Shown here in pieces: positions 1 to 17,400 of a stretch of DNA of 64,000 nucleotides (positions within the stretch are counted from its first letter, which is position 1; every line of letters starts with the position of its first letter). Made by a program: the position numbers and the translations under genes. The stretch comes from Escarpia spicata (Eukaryota; Annelida; Polychaeta; Sabellida; Siboglinidae): positions 56,788,971 through 56,852,970 of the forward strand of contig OZ023211.1 of the NCBI GenBank assembly GCA_963995525.1. Reading direction: 5' to 3'. The notes under the pieces were generated by a model. The model ran no database searches. It was not told the origin of the DNA and saw only the letters and a list, made by a program, of their open reading frames with translations.

Positions 1-48
1 ATACACGCACACACATACACACACACACACCCACGCACACATACACCT
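1..48. repeat. (AC)n microsatellite
   Basis: Imperfect AC/CA dinucleotide tract with interspersed G and T, running in from the window edge. Confidence 0.9.
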
Positions 49-183
49 TTGAGATTGACATTATTGTTGAATAAAAGAACCTACGTTATTTTTACGTAAA
101 TGGGGTGGCTCTTATGATAGCGACATTTTGTCTTAATAGGAGTCACCGACCCCGTCTGATATCTATATATATATATAGACAGT

Positions 184-767
184 ATGTTATCAAATAAATT
201 TTTTTTTTTTTTATTCCTGCAAATTACTGAATTACATACTTATGTATCATGGTTCTGTTCTCTCTCTGCCTTCATCCATGTCTACCTCTTTTGTTTCTTC
301 TTTCTTAAACATGCTTTCACAATATTGCTTCCATCTGTCAAGTATGTCATCGCTTTCTGTCAGAGTTATCCCCGTTTCATATTTAATAACGCCAAGTCTA
401 GGTTTGAACGACTGTGTCATAGACTTGATTTCCTCGAACATACTACGACTATCGTTCCTTCTCATACATAGTTCTATCTTTTCGCATTTCTTCTCTAGAT
501 ATTTCTTCTTGTCTTCCTCACACATTCGTTTAGTCATCTTGCACTTCCCTCTGTATTATCATGGTAATTCTCACTCATTTCTTTGTTCTTCTTTAACTCT
601 TTCCTTTCGTCAATCATCTGCAGTGTGTCTTTGCTTATCCATGGTTGTTTTTGTCTCCTCTTTTTAGTGAAGTGTTTGTCAGCTGATTCCATAATGATGT
701 TCCTAATTTCTAATGCCAACTCCTCTGGTTCCTTCTCGTCAGCCACTGTCTGTAATACTCCGAACAT
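184..767 (-). mobile_element. LINE fragment, endonuclease-RT linker
   Basis: A decayed piece of a non-LTR retrotransposon read on the minus strand. Two frames overlap at 534-537 and together give the stretch between the endonuclease and reverse transcriptase domains. The hallmarks are PWISKDTLQMIDERKELKK at 660-600, followed by lysine/glutamate-rich helices and RWKQYCESMFKKEE near 300. The frame change at 534-537 and the missing endonuclease and RT cores show it is dead. It appears to belong to the same family as the copy at 2811-6710. It cannot be part of that insertion, because the linker should lie upstream of the RT, whereas here it lies downstream on the same strand. Confidence 0.7.
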
Positions 768-808
768 AATACCTCATTTTAATAAGGTTGTTAAGTTAAC
801 TGCCTGAA

Positions 809-975
809 TCCTTTGTTATGCTCACCGGAGCTTTCAGCACTTTTATGATGCCTTCATTAGCGTTATCGTGTACTCATCTCGGTTGTTGGTAACGAATTGA
901 TGATACCTGAGAGGAGCACACAATATCGCGGATGAAGGCATCGTAAATAGCTCCGTTGAGCACCATAAAGGGTTA
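809..975. repeat. Fold-back inverted repeat (MITE-like)
   Basis: Left arm 809-884 and right arm 903-975 are imperfect reverse complements. The best-matched parts are CTCACCGGAGCT near 821 against the complement of AGCTCCGTTGAG at 949-960, and GATGCCTTCAT near 847 against ATGAAGGCATC at 932-942. Pairing continues inward with a short loop, so almost the whole segment forms one long hairpin. It could be a fold-back or miniature inverted-repeat element; no target duplication is clear. Confidence 0.6.
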
Positions 976-6710
<5,735 letters not shown>

Positions 6711-8640
6711 CGTGTTCCCTTTAAATTAGCGTCAGTGTGAGCTGATTTCTGGCGTGATGTGACCATGTTGGTGGTGTCCACATGACAACAGCTCCGTGTC
6801 TATCTCGGATAAACGTGTAGCTCCCGTCTTCCTTGAAGGTCAGGAGAGGGCTACAACGCCAGGACCAATATTGCCACACTGCTGGCCAACAAAGACAATC
6901 TCTAGGCTATATACAGGCAATTCGATGTGACTCACATATTAAACCCCTTTCTTTTGAGCATTCAATAGAAATGTGCATCTGCAGCCAGCTTTTATCCCTT
7001 CTCCCCCAATTGTTGGCTCCGTGCCCGTACATCGCTCCATCCAAGTATACAGTGTAATATCTCTCTGTGTTTTAGTTTCTTGTCCTGCTGCCCGACCCGA
7101 AGCACCCCCGACATCCGCTGGCTTACGTTCCGTCCAGGTCAGATGAACATATCCCACTCTATCATCGTCCGTTCGTGAAGGTCTGTCTCACCGTCCGCTA
7201 CCAACCGTCTGTAGCAACCTCCAGAGAATTTACGTCGTACTCGTCTACCGGATAATCATCTCCATCGTTTTAATGAACAACAGGGGGTCTTGGGAGAACT
7301 TCCCAGGCGACGTTCGCACCGACGTGTCTAACCTAAACTCGATCTACGAGGCACCCATCCGCATAAACTGCTATATTTCATTACAACCTCTCGCAGAACT
7401 CAGATCGACGTATCTGACAACCGTATTCTCCCATCCCTTCGACCTCTGTTTCACTGTTCCCTCTCTGAAAACTCCTTGTTCTTTTCTGATTTCCCGCTCC
7501 ACTATTGAAAAATGATTGCAATGTAATTCTATATGTATGGTTTGCGGGCTCGACATACTACAAGTAGCTAGGAGTTTGTTCAGCCAAACTTCTCTGTATG
7601 TCGCCTTTCTTTATTATAAGTGTAGCTAACGGAAATCTCATTGGACTGCATCAATACCCATGGCATATAATTCGAAGTTATATTAATTATTCATAATTTT
7701 AACATTTAATATGTGACCCGCCACAGCGAACCGTATATTAAGTCGCACAGAACTATTACCCAAACGACCCAGTGATAACTGTATGGGTAACGTCCAATAC
7801 AATTTGTGGTTTTGGCAGAAATAGGCACCTTGTCATCTTTTTGTTCAATGTCCAAATGATCGTCCACGACAAATTATCGAAACTAATAAAATACACACAT
7901 TAACGAATCCACAGATTAAGGACAATTGACAATACAAGTCTTGACCTCGTTTCTCTCAAACGTCGCTTTTTAAAAGTGGGCTTCAATTTTAACAATAAAT
8001 AAAAAGAAACAACTGAAGATATTTCAACAATTGAGACATCATTTGACAGCTTATGATAAGTGGAATCAAATTCAACTATTTCGATTTTATATCCAATTCA
8101 ATATTTTATTCATCAACTTTATTTAATTGTTTTATCAAGTTTAATGTATTTATTATACAGCTCGGCCGCTATGGCTGCTAAAGAACTAAATTTATTATTA
8201 TTACCAACAGCATTTTCCTTCTAACACTGTAGACGATTTTGGTATGAGAACAGTTTATTTAGTTCTGTTGATATCGAACTTTTTCTGGTCGGAACTAGGA
8301 CACATAAAATCACTTTCCAATGTGCTTCTTCGAAATCTACGACAATTCACGCCTTCGTGGTTGACAGCGACTGCGTTGCAAATGTGTGCTAGTTAAGGTG
8401 ACACGTCAACACCACGCGCATCCGTGTGAAGGTGAAGAGAACGCAGCTCGGGACTGGCAACGGCGGAGGCACACCGGGGAGTGACTCACTCAGGGACAAG
8501 TGTTGTTGATGGGTATTGTCATGATGGTCGGACTCTCGAGTGCTAGCTGACTTGCCGTTGTTTTCCGAGGCGATTGTGTCAAACGCTGCAACGCACGCAT
8601 CTCACACCGAACAGCAAAACACTGAAAAACCTTCTTACAT
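6711..8640. other. No gene recognised
   Basis: No identifiable gene. On the minus strand, 6836-6725 reads LTFKEDGSYTFIRDR before a stop and looks protein-like, but it has no convincing splice sites and no family I know. From 7560 to 8250 the sequence is A+T-rich and featureless. Confidence 0.4.
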
Positions 8641-8642
8641 CG

Positions 8643-8675
8643 ATGCCATTCTCCACTACGACGGGAGAATGGCAT
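8643..8675. repeat. Perfect 12-bp hairpin
   Basis: ATGCCATTCTCC at 8643-8654 and its exact complement GGAGAATGGCAT at 8664-8675, with a 9-base loop. No U-rich tail follows, and a terminator role is not expected in animal DNA. Confidence 0.75.
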
Positions 8676-8774
8676 ATATGTATTACATAGCAATCTAAAG
8701 AAATTGTGAATATCTAAAAATTATATCTACATGTTTTCGTCTATTAGACTTACAGTTTCCCAACAAATGTATGC

Positions 8775-9440
8775 ACATATATGGCATGCTGTACTGAAAT
8801 ATGGCGAAATCTAATAAAACGGCATATCTCGGCTCAAGGGGGGTAAAAACATGGAACCACCAACAAAAATAACTGATTCCAATCAAAGAGTCATAGCTAT
8901 TAGCAATGGAATAAAAGAAACACTGTTCGTGATTATCAGTCTGTACTCATATCCAATGGAGAAATATGGTAAAACGGTCGATCTCTTAATTTATTCGAGG
9001 TGAAAAATAATGGGCCCACTTAAGTAATGCTTTGCTTCCGTTCAAAAAGCTAAAGCTAATAACCAAAGGATGCAGAGATAAACATCTGGTGAAATTAACC
9101 CGATTGTATCCATATCCAATGGAGAAACGTGGTAAAACGGCACATTTTGGTTGATAAGGGGTGCAAAATAATCGACCCATCCAAACAATGTTCTGACACC
9201 AACCAACATGATAAAGTTAATAACAAAAGGAAGCAGAGAAACAAGTTTGTTAACGTTATCCGGATTGTACCCATATCCAATGGGTAAATGTAATAAAATG
9301 GCGCATTTTATTTAATGAAGAGAAAAATGATGGACCCACCCAAAACAATTGCTGACTCCGATCAAAAATGTAAAGCTACCAACCCAAGGAAGCTGTGGAA
9401 AAAAGTCTGGTGCTTTTATCCGGTCTGTCCCCATATCCCC
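8775..9440. repeat. Degenerate ~163-bp tandem repeat, about four units
   Basis: The phrase CATATCCAATGG recurs at 8948, 9111, 9272 and (as CATATCCCC) 9432, with a weaker match near 8775, giving spacings of 173, 163, 161 and 160 bp. Between these landmarks the order is constant: AATGGAGAAA, GGTAAAACGG, AAAATAAT, GGACCCAC, then AAAGCTA..AACCAAAGGA. Units are clearly diverged. It resembles a small satellite block or an old segmental tandem duplication; no coding frame is conserved. Confidence 0.75.
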
Positions 9441-9729
9441 AAAATATGTCTCTAAGGCACTCGACTAATAATGACGTGTTCACACAGGAATCCTAATTGT
9501 GAATTAACTTTTAACCGGTTTATGACGTACAGTACAATTGTTCGCAACATCATCCGTCCTTTTTACCACCGTTCAAGGTTATGGAATTGACGTTAACCGT
9601 TAACGCTCTGTGCGAACGCTGCATAAGTCATGCTTTGTGGTTAATCAAACGTGTCTTCTCCGAAATTTTCAGACGATCATTTATGTTGGGTTCGTCAAGG
9701 GCAGTCGCCTGCGCAATCGTCGGAAGCAT

Positions 9730-9790
9730 AACCCTAACTATAATCCTAACCCTAACCCTTATTAATCACATGCACAACTAACCCTAACCT
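9730..9790. repeat. Interstitial telomere-like units (CCCTAA)
   Basis: ACCCTAACTATAATCCTAA, then CCCTAACCCTT and, after 15 bases, CTAACCCTAACCTGAAC. These are degenerate copies of the animal telomere hexamer complement, too few and too imperfect for a chromosome end. Confidence 0.6.
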
Positions 9791-10589
9791 GAACTAACTG
9801 CAATCGTACATAATTATAACATTAACTAACACTATTTTCTTCGGAGACAAAATAATCACTAATTTAAGTCCGTGTTTAGAGTGTAAAATAGCGATTTTGT
9901 TCTTGAGGTTCTATCTCGTTCAATTTGGTTTATTCAATTCAGCTTAGATTGTTACTCAGCCAACATTGATGGCTACGTAATGTTGGTTACGTAACAATCA
10001 TCTCGTTGTTACGTCTCCAATTGTGTCTCGGCCTGAAAAGTCCAGTTGGCTTTTGGTTTAAGCTCATTTGAATATAAGTTAAACTTGATATAGAAGCAAC
10101 CGTCACACATAGTTAATTGAAAAAAACATATTTGGCCATCGAATCAGAAAATAAATTGTTTCACATGACAATCACGTTGTGCTGTTATATGTGTGATTTC
10201 AATCCATGATCAAACATTTTAGTTATTTCGACAAGTACACCAAGCATCAATCAAACCAGAGCTGATATATATGTTCCATACGCTCTTAGCAAAGATACAA
10301 TGAGAAAACGATAGCGCAATTAACATGTGATGTCATCACACAACAATGGCTTTGAGTATTAATTGTTCCCAGCCTGTGACGTAACGCAGTGCATGGTAAT
10401 GGCAGATGACCGCTTACTTGCTCTGATGGGCGTACGCCTGTCTTTCGGTTGTCCGATAATTCAATGCACCATTTCAAGCACATTAGACATATTTCCGGCC
10501 GCATTCCATGGCATGGTTACATACTCTCAAACTGTGTTGCGCGTCCCCGTTGGTCAAATATTATATGTGCGCGTATTGATCCATTTCTA
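9791..10589. other. No gene recognised
   Basis: A+T-rich sequence without a recognisable gene or repeat. Short frames on both strands near 10286-10580 have no family features. Confidence 0.4.
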
Positions 10590-10857
10590 TACCTGCCAAA
10601 TTTCCAGTGAAATCCGGGAATATCCCGGGTTTTGGGTGTATCTCCCGGTCTCCCGGAAAACAGGCAAATCTCCCGGTTTTTCGCTGAAAATATCCAGTCT
10701 CCGAGAGAGTGAACCGGTGAAATCCGGCAAAAAAATCTCCAACAGCATCTTCCCTCCTTCCGATGTCAAGATCCGAGACAGCGCAACACGGGGAGCGTGC
10801 TGAACCGTTGATGAATCTTCCGGATTTCAACAAAGAAAAGTTGTCAGGTACACATTT
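10590..10857 (+). repeat. Dispersed CCGGGA-rich repeat, copy A
   Basis: Begins with TACCTGCCAAATTTCC and has runs of CTCCCGG and GGTGTATCTCCCGGT, then TTCCGATGTCAAGATC and CGTTGATGAATCTTCCGG. The same order of blocks occurs, reversed, at 11053-11343. Frames through it are short and shared with no known protein. Probably a non-autonomous dispersed element. Confidence 0.7.
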
Positions 10858-11052
10858 CAAATGAGACTAAGGACGATCACCATTGAGTTTTCCGTTGGCG
10901 ATTTTATTAATGCTGTGTGCGTATTCAAATTGTGAATATTCAAAAAAATTAACAATGTTAATGTGTAACGTGTTGCACAACACCCGTCAACTTCTGATTG
11001 TCAAAGTTTTCTCTTGATAATGTGCAAGATGCCATCAAATGGGGTCCTAAAC

Positions 11053-11205
11053 AGTATACCCGCCAACTTTTTTTGGAATTCCGGGAGATTCATCAGCGGT
11101 CCAGGACGCTTCCCGTGTCGCTCTGTCTCGTCGCGCTGTCTCCGATCTTGACATCGGAAGACATCGTCTCATCACGTCTCCCGCGGTATCGCACTGTCTC
11201 AAAGA

Positions 11206-11238
<33 letters not shown>

Positions 11239-11343
11239 GATTTGAATCGAACATCGAGGAGATTTGCATGTATTCCAGGATACCGGGAGATACACCAACA
11301 ATCCGGGAGACTCCCGGAAATTATGGAGGAGGTGGCAGGTATA
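11053..11343 (-). repeat. Dispersed CCGGGA-rich repeat, copy B (inverted)
   Basis: On the minus strand this matches copy A block by block: TATACCTGCCA, GGTGTATCTCCCGGTATCC, GCAAATCTCC, TTCCGATGTCAAGATCGG, TGATGAATCTCCCGG. A 31-base G run (plus strand) has expanded in its middle. The two copies face each other across about 195 bp. Confidence 0.7.
11207..11237 (+). repeat. Poly-G tract, 31 bases
   Basis: An uninterrupted guanine run inside repeat copy B, on the side that reads C in the repeat's own orientation. Such runs are prone to slippage and to quadruplex formation. Confidence 0.95.
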
Positions 11344-12584
11344 AAACAGCTTCATCGTGTCTTTGATCTGCTGTCAGTGATCCTGCAGTCATCGACATTT
11401 ATTTGTTTGGTCAACCATCTACTGTCCAAACTATATCATAAGTAAATATGACACAGAATGTAATATCAATAACAGCTACATCTGCAACTAGAAGCATAAA
11501 CATGTATCGTATACATTTGTCTTTATTATCATTATGGTGATCAGTTACGTTAATTAATAAATCTGTAATATACTATTATACTGCCTTGCAATTATCCTCT
11601 GCGTCTGTCTTATCTGTTACATCTCCTCGCTCTATACTCGTGGACATGTATATATCTTTAAGTACTGTAGAGACGTTATAATGTTTAATTGCAAGTAATT
11701 GACTATGTTCATATCATCAATAGCGAGAGCAGCGATTGCTGTCACGCAAATAAGTTCTGGCAAGTTGACTGACAAAGCGGCGTTATGTTCATGAGCCTAC
11801 GTCTTTGTTTGTGGTCAACCGGCATCACGTATAGATCAAATCGACCTGGAGGCATTGCGTTGTTGAAGATCAGATGACACAGTCGCAAAACACATACACG
11901 ACGTGTGTATCACGCTGCATCCGTGGACCGAGGAAGGTCAGCAGAAGAAGAACCGTTGGGTGATCTCAAGGAGAGAGGACCGGCGTAAAGAGACCGATCA
12001 TGCCGCGGCTGCTCCGTGCCACCCCGTAGCCGTCTTTACGACAGTTGCTGTTGGCCATCATCGGCCCACTCGTCTCGTTGGCCGGCATCAAAGGAGGCAC
12101 TGGTAAGGTTGTCGTGTTTTGTCAGCCAAAAGCAATCCTTTGTGAGCTAATATACATTTAAGATATACTTACCAAAACGTAATCATTTCCCATAAGTACT
12201 TTCTCTTACTTTCCTTTCTCTGCCACTTATTTCTAGCATTTTATGCATAATCTGGGTCTTATAAGCGCGAAAAGAGCCAATTCTAAATTGATTACCATTT
12301 TTAGCTTGTTGCTATGTGGATACTTAATTATGCAGCCCGAGTGCGCAGGCACGCTCAGTGAAGCACACTTGGAAATCAAGGCATGTGCCGTTATATCCAC
12401 GCTCCGTTTATCCCATAATATGCCCCTTTTCTTTGATGAATCCGTGACTTAAGCAGCAGCTGGACGTTTTTTGTGTTCCATAAAACTCGGTGAAGCTAAC
12501 CGAAGTCAGACGATATCGAATATTTATGCCTTATAGGGACGGTGAATGCGGGCGCGATCAGGAAACAGCGCGTACGCGCAGTTA
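11344..12584. other. No certain gene; one weak exon candidate
   Basis: Mostly A+T-rich unassigned sequence. At 12030-12102 a short hydrophobic frame (PSLRQLLLAIIGPLVSLAGI) is bounded by CCCCGTAG and GGTAAGG, which could be splice sites. There is no supporting neighbour exon, so it is not annotated as coding. Confidence 0.3.
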
Positions 12585-12905
12585 TGTTAATAATAATAAT
12601 AATAATAATACTGTAACTACTATTGCGCCTAAATCCATGGAAACCAAGCTTAGAGGCGCATCAAAACAAAAGGATTGGTCAATCTCAGAATACGTAAGCA
12701 GTTGCAGTTGTCAACAGATGGGTCAAGGCGCTAGGGAGCTACGGTGGATAAGCAAGGTTGTAAAGATAAGTTTTTAAATGACGACGGAATTTTTTAATAT
12801 TTTCAACTGTTCTAACACTAAGAGGGAGCGTATTCCAAAGAGCTGGTGCAGCAACAGAAAAAGCCCTAGTTCCAATGTTAGTGTTGACTCTAGGATATTG
12901 TTATT
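12585..12905 (-). mobile_element. 5'-truncated LINE, 3' end with (ATT)n tail
   Basis: On the minus strand, 12900-12770 encodes the end of a CR1/L2-type ORF2: RAFSVAAPALWNTLPLSVR, then FRRHLKTYLYNLAYPP and a stop. This motif is typical of the extreme C terminus of that LINE group. About 160 bp of 3' UTR follows and ends in (ATT)n at 12586-12609, the usual LINE tail. Everything upstream of the C terminus is missing, as expected for 5' truncation. Related to the element at 24541-25075, which ends YLFEIAFPP. Confidence 0.75.
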
Positions 12906-14190
12906 GATGATTATATGGTCATTGGTGATTAAAAACAAAAACCAAAAAATTATAATAGAATAAATGCATAGATTTACATGAATTAGTCATGTTAATAAAA
13001 CTAACGACTAACTGTATCGATGGCATTTTCTGAGTATACAGATTTTCATTATATGAACAACAACAGAAACAAACATTTTAACGCAAATCATGTGTTTGGG
13101 ACAATGAACTTGCCGATTGTCTGCCACTATTTTTTCCTTTGTAACCGTGTTACAGTAATTGTGTAAAGCAGGCCTGCTACACTCCGTAATGCGGCCAGTT
13201 GTAACAGTATAAAATGACAAATAAACTCCCTCAGCATCGGTCAATATTCACTTAAAAAGAAACATCATCAGTTATATCCGCCTGGCAAATTATTTCCTAT
13301 CGTATGCCCAAATTTAGTTTATACTATTAAACAAACAAATTAATAATGTTAACGTCATTGAATGCGTTAACAGATGTTGTACATGTATGTACACAGTCTT
13401 GCCAAAGCTGCACATTATGTAGGCCTATATTTAATCATCTCTAATTAGGCCACCCCTTTAATCGGAAATTTTGTGTCAAACACTTTGGTGGCTGCTTTAG
13501 AGGGCAAGTAATAAAATATATTTCATAATTATGTGTGTGTGTGCGTGTACGTGCGTGCGTGCATGTGTGTGTAATGGCTCAAATATGCCGAATATCCGGT
13601 TAGTCCAGAGCCCGCATGTGCAGGTACGTGGATGCACGTGCTAGGTCGCGGGTGAAATTCGAAGGGTGAGTATTGTTCATTCGGTCAAAAGGAGTAAAGG
13701 AAACCCCAACACGAGTGGTACCCGTGTTATGTCTCCTACAGCTGCAACTGGAGTAACACATGGTCAACCGCCAACTGTACGACCATGGGTGATCACTGAC
13801 CAATGCAGCATAAGACCGCCATGTATTATTCATCGCATTTTTCCGATGATAATTTTAACAGTACACACCATTAGTAAACATAATTAAGCGAACGCGAACA
13901 CTAAAACTGGCCTCGGTGCATCACTGCAGTTGTCAACAAGCGAATCTTCGGTCATTTAAACCGTCAAACGTGCTGATAGATATGTCAAACTCAACGTTCT
14001 GTATATATATATGTGTTCCTAAGTGGTCGAACTGTTACACCGCATAGTTAGTTACTTTTCAATTATTATATCTATTCATGTACGAAATGACGCGGCATTT
14101 GTGCATACGCCGAATATCCACTTCTCACGTAGGACCTAAGAACGGCACTTCGAACCGCAAATTTGGCGTTTACTTATGATTGGACCGCAC
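12906..14190. other. No gene recognised
   Basis: Unassigned. Holds a short TG/TGCG simple repeat at 13531-13572. Frames at 13600-13890 on both strands are short and unrecognised. Confidence 0.4.
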
Positions 14191-17100
14191 CGTATCACTT
14201 ACTCATCTACTCTACCGTCTCGACGTATTACTCACTCATCCACTCTAGCGTCTCGACGCATCACTCACTCATCCACTCTACCGTCTCGACGCATCACTCA
14301 CTCATCCACTCTACCGTCTCGACGCATCACTCACTCATCCACTCTACCGTCTCAACGTATCACTCAGTCAGCCACTCTACCGTCTCAACGCATCACTCAC
14401 TCATCCACTCTACCGTCTCAACGTATCACTCACTCATCCACTCTACCGTCTCGACGTATCACTTACTCATCCACTCTACCGTCTCGACGCATCACTCACT
14501 CATCCACTCTACCGTCTCGACGTATCACTCACTCATCCACTCTAGCGTCTCGACGTATCACTTACTCATCCACTCTACCGTCTCAACGTATAACTTACTC
14601 ATCCACTCTACCGTCTCGACGTATCACTTACTCATCCACTCTACCGTCTCGACGTATCACTCACTCATCCACTCTACCGTCTCGACGCATCACTCACTCA
14701 TCCACTCTACCGTCTCGACGCATCACTCACTCATCCACTCTACCGTCTCGACGTATCACTCACTCATCCACTCTACCGTCTCGACGTATCATTTACTCAT
14801 CAACTCTACCGTCTCAACGTATAACTTACTCATCTACTCTACCGTCTCGACGTATCACTTACTCATCCACTCTACCGTATCGACTTAACACTCACTCATC
14901 CACTCTACCGTCTCAACGTATCATTCACTCATCCACTCTACCGTCTCGACGCATCACTCACTCATCCACTCTACCGTCTCGACGCATCACTCACTCATCC
15001 ACTCTACCGTCTCGACGCATCACTCACTCATCCACTCTACCGTCTCGACGTATCACTCACTCATCCACTCTACCGTCTCGACGTATCATTTACTCATCAA
15101 CTCTACCGTCTCAACGTATAACTTACTCATCTACTCTACCGTCTCGACGTATCACTTACTCATCCACTCTACCGTATCGACTTAACACTCACTCATCCAC
15201 TCTACCGTCTCAACGTATCACTCACTCATCCACTCTACCGTCTCGACGCATCACTCACTCATCCACTCTAGCGTCTCGACGCATCACTCACTCATCCACT
15301 CTACCGTCTCGACGCATCACTCACTCATCCACTCTACCGTCTCGACGCATCACTCACTCATCCACTCTACCGTCTCAACGTATCACTCAGTCAGCCACTC
15401 TACCGTCTCAACGCATCACTCACTCATCCACTCTACCGTCTCAACGTATCACTCACTCATCCACTCTACCGTCTCGACGTATCACTCACTCATCCACTCT
15501 ACCGTCTCGACGCATCACTCACTCATCCACTCTACCGTCTCGACGTATCACTCACTCATCCACTCTAGCGTCTCGACGTATCACTTACTCATCCACTCTA
15601 CCGTCTCAACGTATAACTTACTCATCCACTCTACCGTCTCGACGTATCACTTACTCATCCACTCTACCGTCTCGACGTATCACTCACTCATCCACTCTAC
15701 CGTCTCGACGCATCACTCACTCATCCACTCTACCGTCTCGACGCATCACTCACTCATCCACTCTACCGTCTCGACGTATCACTCACTCATCCACTCTACC
15801 GTCTCGACGTATCATTTACTCATCAACTCTACCGTCTCAACGTATAACTTACTCATCTACTCTACCGTCTCGACGTATCACTTACTCATCCACTCTACCG
15901 TATCGACTTAACACTCACTCATCCACTCTACCGTCTCAACGTATCACTCACCCATCCACTCTACTGTCTCGACGCATCACTCACTCATCCACTCTACCGT
16001 TTCAACGTATCACTTACTCGTCCACTCTACCGTCTCGACGTATCACTTACTCGTCCACTCTACCGTCTCGACGCATCACTCACTCATCCACTCTACCGTC
16101 TCGACGCATCACTCACTCATCCACTCTAGCGTCTCGACGCATCACTCACTCATCCACTCTACCGTCTCGACGCATCACTCACTCATCCACTCTACCGTCT
16201 CGACGTATCACTCACTCATCCACTCTACCGTCTCGACTGATCACTCACTCATCCACTCTACCGTCTCAACGTATAACTTACTCATCCACTCTAGCGTCTC
16301 GACGTATCACTTACTCATCCACTCTAGCGTCTCGACGTATCACTTACTCATCCACTCTACCGTCTCGACGTATAACTTACTCATCCACTCTACCGTCTCG
16401 ACGTATCACTTACTCATCCACTCTACCGTCTCGACGTATCACTCACTCATCCACTCTACCGTCTCGACGTATCACTCACTCATCCACTCTACCGTCTCAA
16501 CGTATAACTTACTCATCCACTCTAGCGTCTCGACGTATCACTTACTCATCCACTCTACCGTCTCTACGTATCACTCACTCATCCACTCTACCGTCTCGAC
16601 GTATCACTCACTCATCCACTCTACCGTATCGACGCATCACTCACTCATCCACTCTACCGTCTCAACGTATCACTTACTCATCCACTCTACCGTCTCGACG
16701 TATCAGTCACTCATCCACTCTACCCTCTCGACGCATCACTCACTCATCCACTCTACCGTCTCGACGCATCACTCACTCATCCACTCTACCGTCTCGACGC
16801 ATCACTCACTCATCCACTCTACCGTATCGACCATCACTCACTCATCCACTCTACCGTCTCAACGTATCACTTACTCATCCACTCTACCGTCTCGACGTAT
16901 CACTCACTCATCCACTCTACCGTCTCGACGCATCACTCACTCATCCACTCTACCGTCTCGACGTATCACTCACTCATCCACTCTAGCTTCTCGACGTATC
17001 ACTTACTCATCCACTCTACCGTCTCAACGTATAACTTACTCATCCACTCTACCGTCTCGACGTATCACTTACTCATCCACTCTACCGTCTCGACGTATCA

Positions 17101-17400
17101 CTTACTCATCCACTCTACCGTCTCGACGTATCACTCACTCACCCACTCTACCGTTTCGACGTATCACTCACTCATCCACGCTACCGTCTCGACGTATCAC
17201 TCACTCATTCACTCTACCGTCTCGACGTATCACTCACTCGTCCACTCTACCGTCTCGACGTATCACTCACTCGTCCACTCTACCGTCTCGACGTATCACT
17301 CACTCATCCATTCTACCGTCTCGACGTATCACTTACTCATCCACTCTACCGTCTCGACTTATCACTTACTCATCCACTCTACCGTCTCGACTTATCACTT
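14191..17400 (+). repeat. 33-bp minisatellite, about 97 copies
   Basis: Tandem unit of 33 bp, TCGACGTATCACTCACTCAT followed by CCACTCTACCGTC. Because 33 is a multiple of three, frames stay open: one gives a 936-residue polymer of SRRITHSSTLP, another a polymer of HSTVSTYHSLI. Marker variants repeat at whole-unit distances. CACTCAGTCA is at 14361 and 15384 (31 units apart); TATCGACTTAACA is at about 14879, 15176 and 15902 (9 and 22 units apart). The array therefore grew by block duplication. Neither edge shows a gene. Confidence 0.97.

Noticed and set aside
9730..9790. A chromosome end
   Set aside because: Only a few degenerate CCCTAA units, with ordinary sequence on both sides.
14176..16986. 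936-codon ORF as a real repetitive protein
   Set aside because: 33-bp periodicity alone keeps it open, another frame is open as well, and no start context, signal peptide or splice sites support it.
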